Part shown: positions 1 to 6,705 of the stretch, piece after piece | Layout: each line of letters starts with the position of its first letter | Position numbering within the stretch: position 1 is the stretch's first letter | Assembly (NCBI GenBank): GCA_040307135.1 | Contig: JAWRKD010000030.1 | Span: 1 to 28,473 of the forward strand | Direction of reading: 5' to 3' | Length of the DNA stretch: 28,473 nucleotides | Origin: Aminidesulfovibrio sp040307135 | GTDB taxonomy: Bacteria > Desulfobacterota > Desulfovibrionia > Desulfovibrionales > Desulfovibrionaceae | The notes under the pieces: generated by a model | What the model was told of the DNA's origin: nothing | The model's database searches: none | What the model saw: only the letters and a program-made list of their open reading frames with translations | Program-made: the position numbers and the translations under genes

Positions 1-2
1 GC

Positions 3-20
3 CAGGCAGCGGACGGCTAG
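3..20 (+). CDS. Possible last five codons of an upstream gene cut by the window edge
   Basis: One frame entering the window reads Q-A-A-D-G and stops with TAG at 18-20, three bases before the ATG of the aminotransferase gene. This is compatible with a tightly coupled upstream gene, perhaps another amino-sugar gene, but only five codons are visible, so nothing can be said about its product. Confidence 0.25.
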   Translation, partial: QAADG

Positions 21-23
21 GCC

Positions 24-1157
24 ATGCCCCGGCTCTACCTTTCCCCGCCGCACCTGGGCGGGGCCGAGCTGGACCAGGTGCAGGAGGCCCTGGCCTCCAA
101 CTGGGTGGCTCCGCTGGGCCCCAAGGTGGAGGCCTTTGAGCGGGCCTTCGCCCGGGTCTGCGGCCTGGCCCATTGCGCGGCCATGTCCAGCGGCACCGCG
201 GCCATGCGCCTGGCCTTGCGGCTCCTGGGCCTGGGCCCGGGCGACGTGGTCCTGGCCTCCAGCCTGACCTTCGTGGCCAGCGTGAGCCCGGCCGTGCAGC
301 TGGGGGCCGAGCCCGTGTTCGTGGACTGCGACCCGGCCACCTGGAACATGGACCCGGACCTCCTGGCCGAGGCCCTGGCCGAACTGACCCGCCAGGGCCG
401 CCGGGTGCGGGCCGTGATCTCCACGGACCTCTACGGCCAGTGCGCGGACTACGACCGGCTCCTGGCGGTCTGCGCGGTCCACGGCGTTCCCCTGGTTGCG
501 GACGCGGCCGAGGCCGTGGGCTCCACCTACAAGGGCCGCCACGCCGGGGCCGGGGCCAGGGCCGCGGTCTATTCCTTCAACGGCAACAAGATCATCACCA
601 CGGGCGGTGGCGGCATGCTGGCCTCGGACGACGAGGCCCTGGTCCGCGAGGCCCGGCGGCTGTCGCAGCAGGCCCGGGACCCGGCCCCGCACTACGAGCA
701 CTCCACCCTGGGCTACAGCTGCCGGCTGAGCAACGTGCTGGCGGCCGTGGGCCTGGCCCAGCTCGGCGTGCTGAAAGAGCGGGTGGCGCAGCGCCGCGCC
801 GTGTTCGAGACCTATCGCGAGATCCTGGAGGGGGTGCCCGGGCTTGCGTTCCAGCCCGAGGCCCCCTGGGGCCGCTCCAACCGCTGGCTCAGCGTGCTCC
901 TGGTGGAGCGGGAAGCCTTCGGCGCGGGCCCCGGGGACCTGCGCCTGGCCTTGGAGAGGCAGGACATCGAGACCCGGCCCGTGTGGAAGCCCCTGCACCT
1001 CCAGCCCGTGTTCGCGCAGGCCCGGACCTTCGGCGGGGCCGTGAGCGCGGACCTCTTCCGCCGGGGCCTGTGCCTGCCCTCGGGCTCGGCCATGACCCGG
1101 GCCGACGTGGAGCGGGTCTGCGCCGCGCTTCTGGAAGCGGCGGGGCAAAGCCGCTGA
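24..1157 (+). CDS. DegT/DnrJ/EryC1/StrS family PLP-dependent sugar aminotransferase, PglE-like
   Basis: A 377-residue fold-type I PLP enzyme that would transaminate a nucleotide-linked keto-sugar to an amino-sugar in the cytoplasm. Visible hallmarks are the SSGTAA phosphate-binding turn (about 55-60), D160 in VADAAEA for the pyridine nitrogen, and the Schiff-base lysine K189 in SFNGNK followed by a TTGGGGML stretch. The segment IETRPVWKPLHLQPVF near residue 325 resembles the PglE/PerA branch, which makes UDP-4-amino sugars such as the bacillosamine precursor. Length is typical of the family. The ATG lies three bases after a possible upstream stop and has no strong Shine-Dalgarno, so translational coupling is likely. 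It is separated from, but probably works with, the PglC-like transferase and PglA-like glycosyltransferase at 4969-6701. The family is certain; the exact sugar is inferred. Confidence 0.93.
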   Translation: MPRLYLSPPHLGGAELDQVQEALASNWVAPLGPKVEAFERAFARVCGLAHCAAMSSGTAAMRLALRLLGLGPGDVVLASSLTFVASVSPAVQLGAEPVFVDCDPATWNMDPDLLAEALAELTRQGRRVRAVISTDLYGQCADYDRLLAVCAVHGVPLVADAAEAVGSTYKGRHAGAGARAAVYSFNGNKIITTGGGGMLASDDEALVREARRLSQQARDPAPHYEHSTLGYSCRLSNVLAAVGLAQLGVLKERVAQRRAVFETYREILEGVPGLAFQPEAPWGRSNRWLSVLLVEREAFGAGPGDLRLALERQDIETRPVWKPLHLQPVFAQARTFGGAVSADLFRRGLCLPSGSAMTRADVERVCAALLEAAGQSR

Positions 1158-1224
1158 CCCCTGCCCGCAAGGCCGCGCCGCCACACGGTCCTTTGGATCT
1201 TTGCGGACGCCGGCATGATATTTC

Positions 1225-1253
1225 TTGATAATCCAATGCTGTTGCGCTAAAAG
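1225..1253 (+). promoter_or_regulatory. Candidate sigma-70 promoter for the HIT-IHF pair
   Basis: TTGATA (1225-1230) and TAAAAG (1248-1253) are separated by 17 bases, in the only AT-rich part of the gap between the aminotransferase and the HIT gene. The -35 matches consensus 5/6 and the -10 matches 4/6. The start point would fall near 1260, giving a leader of about 70 nt. Confidence 0.45.
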
Positions 1254-1330
1254 TTGCTGTACATGTGGAGCTTGGCCGCTTGTTCCAGCGGCCGGGACCG
1301 TTTTTTCCAACGTGCCGGGAGCGCTTGAGA

Positions 1331-1747
1331 ATGTCCGGGGATTGCGTGTTCTGCCTGATCGTGGCCGGGAAGATTCCCTGCGCCAGGCTCTACGAGACCG
1401 AAACGGTGCTCGCCTTCCTGGACATCGCGCCGGTGCGCAAGGGCCACGCCCTGGTGGTGCCCAAGGCCCACTATCCCACCCTCTGGGACCTGCCCGCCGC
1501 CCTGGGCCAGGATCTGCTGGCGGCCATGCAGGCGGTGGGCCGGGCCGTGCTGGCCGCCACCGGGGCCCAGGGCCTGAACGTGGGCATGAACAACCACGCG
1601 GCCGCGGGACAGCTGGTGCCCCACGCCCATTTCCACCTGATTCCCCGCCACGGCGGCGACGGGCTCTCCCTTTGGCCCCAGTCGTCCTACGCCGGGCCGG
1701 AAGAGATGGCCGGACTGGCCCAGGCCATCCGGGATACGTTGATCTAG
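1331..1747 (+). CDS. HIT family (histidine triad) nucleotide hydrolase/transferase
   Basis: A 138-residue cytoplasmic HIT-fold protein. The catalytic triad motif HAHFHLIPR is present near residues 98-106, and the N-terminal CVFC pair (C5, C8) is the usual partial zinc site of bacterial HIT proteins; AFLDIAPVRKGHALVVPKAH is the standard family core. Members hydrolyse nucleotide-phosphoramidates or Ap4A-like compounds. The frame is open further upstream, but ATG at 1331 gives the expected MSGDCVFC start and is preceded by GGGAGCG/TTGAGA at usable spacing. It is followed 33 bp later by the IHF-like gene, suggesting a two-gene operon. The physiological substrate cannot be deduced. Confidence 0.92.
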   Translation: MSGDCVFCLIVAGKIPCARLYETETVLAFLDIAPVRKGHALVVPKAHYPTLWDLPAALGQDLLAAMQAVGRAVLAATGAQGLNVGMNNHAAAGQLVPHAHFHLIPRHGGDGLSLWPQSSYAGPEEMAGLAQAIRDTLI

Positions 1748-1780
1748 AGAAGACGGGCCTTCGGCCCAGAAGGAGGCGTC

Positions 1781-2071
1781 ATGAGCGGGCAGACCCTGAC
1801 CAAGGCCGGCATCGTGGACTACATCTACGAGAAGACGGACAAGAACCGGGCCGAGATCAAGGAACTGGTGGAGATGGTCCTGGACCTCATGAAACAGTCC
1901 ATCAAGAAGGACCACGCCCTGCTCGTCAGCGGCTTCGGCAAGTTCGAGGCCTACCCCAAGAAGGCCCGCAAGGGCCGCAACCCGCAGACCAGCCAGACCA
2001 TCACCCTGCCGCCGCGCAAGGTCGTGGTCTTCCGTCTGTCCCGCAAGTTCCGGGCCGAGCTCAATCCCTAG
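1781..2071 (+). CDS. HU/IHF family DNA-bending protein, IHF-alpha-like
   Basis: A 96-residue nucleoid protein. The N-terminal LTKAGIVDYIYEKT resembles the IHF-alpha start, followed by the helical dimer body, the SGFGKFEAY strand and the GRNPQT tip of the DNA-intercalating beta arm, whose proline kinks DNA. It would bend DNA as a hetero- or homodimer and could assist sigma-54 promoters such as the one at 17056. A strong Shine-Dalgarno (GAAGGAGG) precedes the ATG. It is probably co-transcribed with the HIT gene. Its TAG stop (2069-2071) shares the four bases CTAG with the stop of the convergent RlpA-like gene, so there is no room for a terminator between them. IHF-alpha versus HU-like cannot be settled without phylogeny. 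Confidence 0.93.
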   Translation: MSGQTLTKAGIVDYIYEKTDKNRAEIKELVEMVLDLMKQSIKKDHALLVSGFGKFEAYPKKARKGRNPQTSQTITLPPRKVVVFRLSRKFRAELNP

Positions 2072-3033
2072 TCGGCCAGGATGTAGCCCGAGGGGAACTC
2101 CCCCTTGAGGGCCTTGAGCGCCGCCTCGGCCGCGGCCTTGTCCGGGAAGCTCCCGGCCTGGACCCGGTAGAGGACCTTGCCGCCGCTTTCGGCGCGCTTC
2201 TGGCGCGACCCGCCGTAGCCCTGGGCCTTGAGCCGCTTCACCAGCTTCTCGGCGTTCTCCGGGCTGGAGAAGGAACCCACCTGCACGAAGTACTTGCCGC
2301 CTGCGGCCTTGGCCTGCGCCGCGGGCTTGGCCGGGGCGGCCTGCTTGGCTGCGGTCTTGGCCTTGGCCGCGGGCTGTTCCTTGGCCGGGGCCTTCTTCTT
2401 GGCCGGAGCCGCGGCCTCGTCGGCCGTGACCATGTCCGCGGCGGTCACCGCGTCGTCGTCTTCCAGGGCCTGGGGCCTGGCCGCGGGCCTGGGCGCCGCG
2501 GCCGCCTTCTTGGCCGGGGCCTTTTTGGCGCTCTTGCCCTTGGGCCGGTCCAGGACGCGCAGGCCCACGGTGGCCGTGCCGGAGTCCAGCATGCCGAGTT
2601 CGGCCGCGGCCGAGCGTGAGACTTCGACGGTCCGGCCGCCGGACGGGCTGCGGTCCGTGATCATGACCACGGTGCGGCGGCTGTTGTCCAGGTTGGTGAT
2701 CTCCACCTTGGCGCCCACGGGCAGGCTGGAGTGGGCCGCGGTGAGGCCGGGCATGTCGCCCCAGGAGGCCGTGCCGGTCTGGTCGAAGGCGTCCTTGCCC
2801 AGGTTCTGCCGGAGCTGGGCCAGGTCGTGGTCCGAGAGATCGCTCTCCCGGGACTTGGCCGCGGCCAGGGGGGCGGAAGAGGAGGGCGCCGGCGCGGCCT
2901 TGGCCGGGGCGGCTGAGGACGCGGCCGCGGGCTGTTGCGGCGCGGCGGGCTCGTCGGAGAGCTGGCGCGTGGCGCATCCGGCAACGAGCAGCAGGCCCAG
3001 GGCCAAGCCTGGGACAAGGACGCGGACTTTCAT
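2068..3033 (-). CDS. RlpA-like septal-ring lipoprotein with DPBB and SPOR domains, catalytic loop shortened
   Basis: A 321-residue lipoprotein: signal peptide with lipobox LVAG-C20, an Ala/Pro-rich linker, a double-psi beta-barrel (about 85-165: GTASW, LTAAHSSLPVGAKV, TNLDNSRR, ITDRSP), a Lys/Ala-rich low-complexity linker (about 165-245) and a C-terminal SPOR domain (about 247-321) with two VQxGSF-type strands. RlpA proteins bind denuded glycan strands and, in Pseudomonas, act as lytic transglycosylases. The conserved His of TAAH and Asp of TDR are present, but the segment between GTASW and LTAAH is about 15 residues shorter than usual and lacks the conserved acidic loop (normally Y-G...T-A-S-G-E). 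It may be non-catalytic. Its stop overlaps the IHF gene stop; upstream is the ferredoxin terminator. Confidence 0.88.
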   Translation of the reverse strand: MKVRVLVPGLALGLLLVAGCATRQLSDEPAAPQQPAAASSAAPAKAAPAPSSSAPLAAAKSRESDLSDHDLAQLRQNLGKDAFDQTGTASWGDMPGLTAAHSSLPVGAKVEITNLDNSRRTVVMITDRSPSGGRTVEVSRSAAAELGMLDSGTATVGLRVLDRPKGKSAKKAPAKKAAAAPRPAARPQALEDDDAVTAADMVTADEAAAPAKKKAPAKEQPAAKAKTAAKQAAPAKPAAQAKAAGGKYFVQVGSFSSPENAEKLVKRLKAQGYGGSRQKRAESGGKVLYRVQAGSFPDKAAAEAALKALKGEFPSGYILAD

Positions 3034-3141
3034 GGCAATACCTTGTTTCCCTTGAATTCTTTACTCTTTCTAGATTTTCTCAAGGCTAGCGGAAAACCCG
3101 CGATCCCGCAAGCCCGGCGGCGCGGCCCGCGCACTGGAGGC

Positions 3142-3174
3142 AAAAAAAGACCCCCGGCGGGCGGGCCGGGGGTC
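3142..3174 (-). terminator. Intrinsic terminator of the ferredoxin gene
   Basis: A perfect 10-bp stem, GACCCCCGGC (3149-3158) against GCCGGGGGTC (3165-3174), with a six-base loop, is followed on the minus strand by seven consecutive T (A at 3142-3148). It lies 40 bp past the ferredoxin stop. Confidence 0.9.
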
Positions 3175-3213
3175 CGGGGCGCGGGAGGGACTGCCCGCGC
3201 GGCAGTGGAAGTT

Positions 3214-3402
3214 CTAGTCTTCCTCGACGGTGATGGCGCCCTGCTCGCAGGACTCCACGCAAGACTCGCAGCCCACGCACTCCTCGACGTTGACCACGGT
3301 GGCCTTCTCGTTCTGGAGTTCATAGACCTCGGAGGGGCAGATGTCCACGCAGCTGCCGCAGCCGATGCACTTTTCCTCGTCAACAGTGACTTTGTAACCC
3401 AT
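3214..3402 (-). CDS. 2x[4Fe-4S] ferredoxin
   Basis: A 62-residue acidic low-potential electron carrier of the cytoplasm. Eight cysteines are in two motifs: C12-x2-C15-x2-C18-x3-C22-P and C42-x2-C45-x2-C48-x3-C52. The second motif has Glu in place of the Pro that usually follows the last Cys. The sequence MGYKVTVDEEKCIGC closely recalls Desulfovibrio ferredoxins that serve pyruvate:ferredoxin oxidoreductase and related enzymes (family knowledge). The ATG at 3402 is chosen over longer in-frame starts because GAGGAG lies just upstream and the family begins MGY. It is monocistronic, with its own terminator and no redox partner adjacent. With all eight ligands present, two [4Fe-4S] clusters are expected. 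Confidence 0.95.
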   Translation of the reverse strand: MGYKVTVDEEKCIGCGSCVDICPSEVYELQNEKATVVNVEECVGCESCVESCEQGAITVEED

Positions 3403-3624
3403 GGCGGACTCCTCGACGGATTTTAGAGATTGATCGCACACGAACCCGGGGAGGACCCCGGATCAATACCTGCCTGAAAGGACCGAAGGCCCGGTTCTGG
3501 GCAATGCCCCCGGGGTCCCCTTACCAGAAAAACCCCGGCGCAGGCAATGGGTGAGAGCCGACTTCAAGGTCCGCCGCGAGTTCCAGCAAGACCAGGGAGT
3601 TGGACGCCAAACACGGACCGAGCC

Positions 3625-3653
3625 TTGCCCAGGGGCGGGCTTTCACATAGACT
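3625..3653 (+). promoter_or_regulatory. Candidate promoter placing the start point at or next to the ATG (leaderless mRNA)
   Basis: TTGCCC (3625-3630), a 17-base spacer, then TAGACT (3648-3653). Each hexamer matches 4/6. A start site 6-7 bases after the -10 would coincide with the ATG at 3660, and no Shine-Dalgarno is visible before that ATG. Confidence 0.4.
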
Positions 3654-3659
3654 CGCGCC

Positions 3660-4994
3660 ATGCTCCGATGGTCCTGGCCCCTCCTTGCCTGCGCGCTCCT
3701 GCTGGCCGCCTGTTCCGCACGGACCCCGGGCCTTCCGGCCGCGCCGGCGGAGCCCTCCGCCCTGGAAGGACCGGCCGAGAGCCTGCCGTCCCTGCTTTTC
3801 CGCTCGCGCCAGGCCAAGGCCTTCGACCTGGACCTGCTCTACACCCCGCCGCCCGAGAGCGCCCTGGGCCAGTACGCCTTTCAGCTTGTGCGCGAGCCCG
3901 CCACCCTGATCCTCTTCGACCAGGCCACGGCCTTCCAGGCCACGGACCAGAGCCTGGCCGTGGCCCTGTCCGACGGCACGCTGCGGCTCTTCGGCGAGGA
4001 CGTCTGCGCCGGGCTGGTCCTGCCGGGCGGGGCCGCGCCCCTGGTCTCCTGGCTGCCGGGCTCGCCCTGGCTGGCCGCGGCCGCCGCGGACCGCGAGAGC
4101 CTGGTGACGGCCGACGTGCGGACCTGCTCGCTCAAGTCCCCGCGCAAGCTCAAGGGCCGGGTCGCGGCCCTGGCCGTGTCGCCCTCCGGGGCCTGGCTGG
4201 CCGCGGCCGACGAGACCGGCGCGCTCTGGGCCGGGCCTCCGGACAAGGAATTGCGCGAGCTGGGCCGCCTGCCCGCGCCCTGCCTGGCCCTGGGTTTCAG
4301 CCAGGGCGACGGCCTGCTGGCGGCGGCCTGCGCCGACGGCTCGGTGAGCGTGCGCACCCCGGACGAGGGGCGGCTGCTCAAGGAGTTCCGCGCCAAGGAC
4401 GGCCCGTTCCAGGCGGCCCGCTTCACGGACGGCCAGGTGGAGTTCAGCGGAACGGACGGCCGGGTGGAGACCCTGGACCTGGCCGCGGGCAAGCCTGCGG
4501 GCCTGTCCCGCCGGGAGACCGGTTTCAGCCTGAAGGACGGGCTGCTCACCTACCGCACCTGGTACAACGCCCCGTTGCAGAAGCTCCTGCCCGGCGGCGC
4601 GCCCGTGGCCGTGGAGTACTCCGCGCGGCAGGACCTGTTGCGCGTGCGCGAGCCCGACGGCAGCCTGCGCTGCTTCGCGGCCAAGGGCCGGAGGCCCGGC
4701 GAGCCCGCCGGCTGCGTGGAGGCCCAGGACTGGACCGCCGGGGACCTGGACGAGGACGGCCGCTTCTGCCGCAAGGGCCGCTGCTACGCCGTGGCCGACC
4801 GCGTGTTCCAGCTGGAGCACGCCCGCCTGCTCTGCCGCTTCGTGCCCGGCCAGGGCTTCTATCTCTGGTGGGTACGGGCCGAGCGGCCCAACAGCGGCAA
4901 TCCGCTCCAGGGGCACTTGCCGGTGCGCGAGACCCTGGACCCGGACGAGACCGTGCGCTGGATCCCGCTCAACCCGCCCGCGAATCTTCCCTAG
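3660..4994 (+). CDS. Beta-propeller-like (WD40-type) lipoprotein of unknown function
   Basis: A 444-residue predicted lipoprotein. Signal peptide 1-17 ends in the lipobox LLAA-C18, so it should be anchored to a membrane on the outer side of the cytoplasmic membrane. The body shows repeated units of the type LAVALSDGTLRLFG, LAVSPSGAWLAAADETGALWAG and LLAAACADGSVSVRT, as in WD40/quinoprotein beta-propellers, mainly between residues 95 and 310. The last third (about 310-444) is richer in cysteine (in RCF, GCVEA, FCRKGRCYAV, LLCRF) and less repeat-like. No catalytic motif is seen. It stands alone; its 3' end overlaps the convergent sugar transferase gene by 26 bp. The ATG follows the expected signal peptide exactly. 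A protein-binding scaffold role is plausible but not shown. Confidence 0.85.
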   Translation: MLRWSWPLLACALLLAACSARTPGLPAAPAEPSALEGPAESLPSLLFRSRQAKAFDLDLLYTPPPESALGQYAFQLVREPATLILFDQATAFQATDQSLAVALSDGTLRLFGEDVCAGLVLPGGAAPLVSWLPGSPWLAAAAADRESLVTADVRTCSLKSPRKLKGRVAALAVSPSGAWLAAADETGALWAGPPDKELRELGRLPAPCLALGFSQGDGLLAAACADGSVSVRTPDEGRLLKEFRAKDGPFQAARFTDGQVEFSGTDGRVETLDLAAGKPAGLSRRETGFSLKDGLLTYRTWYNAPLQKLLPGGAPVAVEYSARQDLLRVREPDGSLRCFAAKGRRPGEPAGCVEAQDWTAGDLDEDGRFCRKGRCYAVADRVFQLEHARLLCRFVPGQGFYLWWVRAERPNSGNPLQGHLPVRETLDPDETVRWIPLNPPANLP

Positions 4995-5562
4995 GACTTC
5001 CCAGAAACTCCAGCATGGTGGCCGATCCCGGCGCGCTCACGCCCCGGCCCGAGAGCACGCAGCCCAGGGTGCGCCAGAGGATGCGCGCGTCCAGGGCCGG
5101 GGAGCGGTGCTCCACGTACCAGACGTCCAGCTCGAAGCGCTCCTCCCAGGTCAGGGCGTTGCGGCCGTGCACCTGGGCCCAGCCCGTGATCCCGGGCCGC
5201 ACCTCCAGCCGCCGGGCCTGACGCGGGGTGTAGCGCTCCAGGTACTGGGGCAGCAGCGGCCGCGGCCCCACCAGGCTCATGTCCCCGCGCAGCACGTTCC
5301 AGAGCTCGGGCAGCTCGTCCACGGAGCAGGCCCGCAGCAGGCGGCCCAGCCGGGTCAGGCGTTCGGCGTCCGGGCCGGGGCCCGTGCGCATGGTGCGCAG
5401 CTTGTAGAGCGTGAAGGGGCGGCCGCGCAGGCCGCTGCGGGTCTGGCGGAAGAGCACGCCCGGCCCCAGGTCCAGGCGCACGGCCAGGGCGGCCAGGCCC
5501 AGGAGCGGGGCCGTGAGCAGGAGCAGGGCCGAGCCCAGGACCAGATCCGCGAGCCGCTTCAT
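4969..5562 (-). CDS. Small (PglC-like) polyprenyl-phosphate phosphoglycosyl transferase
   Basis: A 197-residue monotopic phosphoglycosyl transferase that would move a sugar-1-phosphate from a UDP-sugar to undecaprenyl phosphate at the cytoplasmic face, starting a glycan. The N-terminal hydrophobic re-entrant helix (about 7-30), FRQTRSG, YKLRTM (53-58), the catalytic Asp-Glu pair D82-E83 in VDELPELWNVLRGDMSLVGPRP and the RPGITGWAQVHGRN block are all present. The length matches the minimal PglC type rather than the 450-residue WbaP/WcaJ type. Its ATG overlaps the stop of the upstream glycosyltransferase gene (shared ATGA, 5559-5562), so the two are translationally coupled. With a PglE-like aminotransferase at 24-1157, a diacetylbacillosamine-type sugar is a reasonable first sugar, but this is inference. 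Confidence 0.93.
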   Translation of the reverse strand: MKRLADLVLGSALLLLTAPLLGLAALAVRLDLGPGVLFRQTRSGLRGRPFTLYKLRTMRTGPGPDAERLTRLGRLLRACSVDELPELWNVLRGDMSLVGPRPLLPQYLERYTPRQARRLEVRPGITGWAQVHGRNALTWEERFELDVWYVEHRSPALDARILWRTLGCVLSGRGVSAPGSATMLEFLGSPREDSRAG

Positions 5563-6701
5563 GCCAGCCCCAGGAAGGCCAGGATTTGCGCGTTCACGGT
5601 CCGCACGTCGAAACGCGCCTCGGCCAGGCTCCGGCTGGCCGCGCCCATGTCCGGAATGAGCCCGGGGTCCAGGAGGAAGCGCTCCATGGCCCGGGCCAGG
5701 GCGGCCGGGTCCCGGGGCGGCGTCAGGAAGCCGTTGCGGCCCGGCAGCACGGCCTCGCGGCAGCCGGGGGCGTCCGTGGCGATCACGGGCCGGGCCATGG
5801 CCAGGGACTCCAGGAGGAAGTTGGGCAGGCCCTCGCGGTAGGCCGAGGCCAGGACGCAGACCGAGGCCCGGCGGATGGCGGGCCGCACGTCGTCCAGGGG
5901 CGGGTCCAGGCGCACCGCCCCGTCCCGGGTCCAGGCCGCGATCTGTCCCGGCCGCAGGGCCCCCGGTCCGGTCTCGGCCGGGCCTGCGGCCCGGAACTCG
6001 GCCTCTGGAAAGCGGGCCTTGAGCATCCGCGCGGCCTGGGCGAACTCGGGCAGGCCTTTGTCCCGCAGTCGCCGGGCCAGGGTCAGGAACACGGGGCCGC
6101 CCTCCACCGGGTCGGGCAGCACGGGCTCGGCCGGGGTGAAGCGCTCCAGGTCCACGCCCGAACCGGCCGTGACCAGCGCGGCCTGGCCCGGCCGCAGCAG
6201 GCCCAGCCGCCGGAACAGGGCGAGGTCGTCAGGGTTCTGGAAGAGCACGCCGCTGCATGCGGCCAGGGCGCGGCCGTAAAGCCTGCGGGCCACGAGGTTC
6301 AGGAAGCGGCGGCCCGGGCCGGGGCGTTCGCCGTCCAGGAAAAAGGCCCGGCCCAGGCCCGTGACCAGGGCGAAGACGCGGGGCACCCCGGCCTGTTCCG
6401 CGGCCAGGGAACCCCAGATCACGGCCTTGGGCGAGGCGGAGAGCAGGAGATCCGGGGCCAGGCCGCGCAGGGTCCGGCGCAGGAAGCCCAGGCAACGCAG
6501 GTCGGCCAGGGGGTTGAGCCCGGCGCGCTGCAGGGGGATGGGCAGGAAGTCCGCGCCCAGCCGGGCCAGCTCCCGCCGGGCGCCGTCGTCCTCCGGGGCC
6601 AGGGCCGTGACCGCGTGTCCGGCGGCCAGCAGAGCCCGCACCAGCGGACCGCGCACCCGCGCCAGGGAGGGTGCGTATCCGGCCGCCAGGGCGATCCTCA
6701 T
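5559..6701 (-). CDS. GT4 family glycosyltransferase, PglA-like
   Basis: A 380-residue GT-B retaining glycosyltransferase of the cytoplasmic membrane face. The N-terminal domain contains SPKAVIWGSLAAEQAGVPRVFALVTGLG (about 93-120), typical of PglA/WbnH-like enzymes that add the second sugar to undecaprenyl-PP-linked acceptors. The C-terminal domain has the nucleotide-sugar signature E-x7-E in REGLPNFLLESLAMARPVIATD. The ATG at 6701 gives the usual MRIALAAGYAPS start; longer in-frame starts would run into the asparagine-synthase gene upstream. It begins four bases after the stop of that gene and overlaps the PglC-like gene by ATGA, so all three form one operon. The acceptor is probably the product of the adjacent transferase. 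Confidence 0.92.
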   Translation of the reverse strand: MRIALAAGYAPSLARVRGPLVRALLAAGHAVTALAPEDDGARRELARLGADFLPIPLQRAGLNPLADLRCLGFLRRTLRGLAPDLLLSASPKAVIWGSLAAEQAGVPRVFALVTGLGRAFFLDGERPGPGRRFLNLVARRLYGRALAACSGVLFQNPDDLALFRRLGLLRPGQAALVTAGSGVDLERFTPAEPVLPDPVEGGPVFLTLARRLRDKGLPEFAQAARMLKARFPEAEFRAAGPAETGPGALRPGQIAAWTRDGAVRLDPPLDDVRPAIRRASVCVLASAYREGLPNFLLESLAMARPVIATDAPGCREAVLPGRNGFLTPPRDPAALARAMERFLLDPGLIPDMGAASRSLAEARFDVRTVNAQILAFLGLA

Positions 6702-6705
6702 GGCC

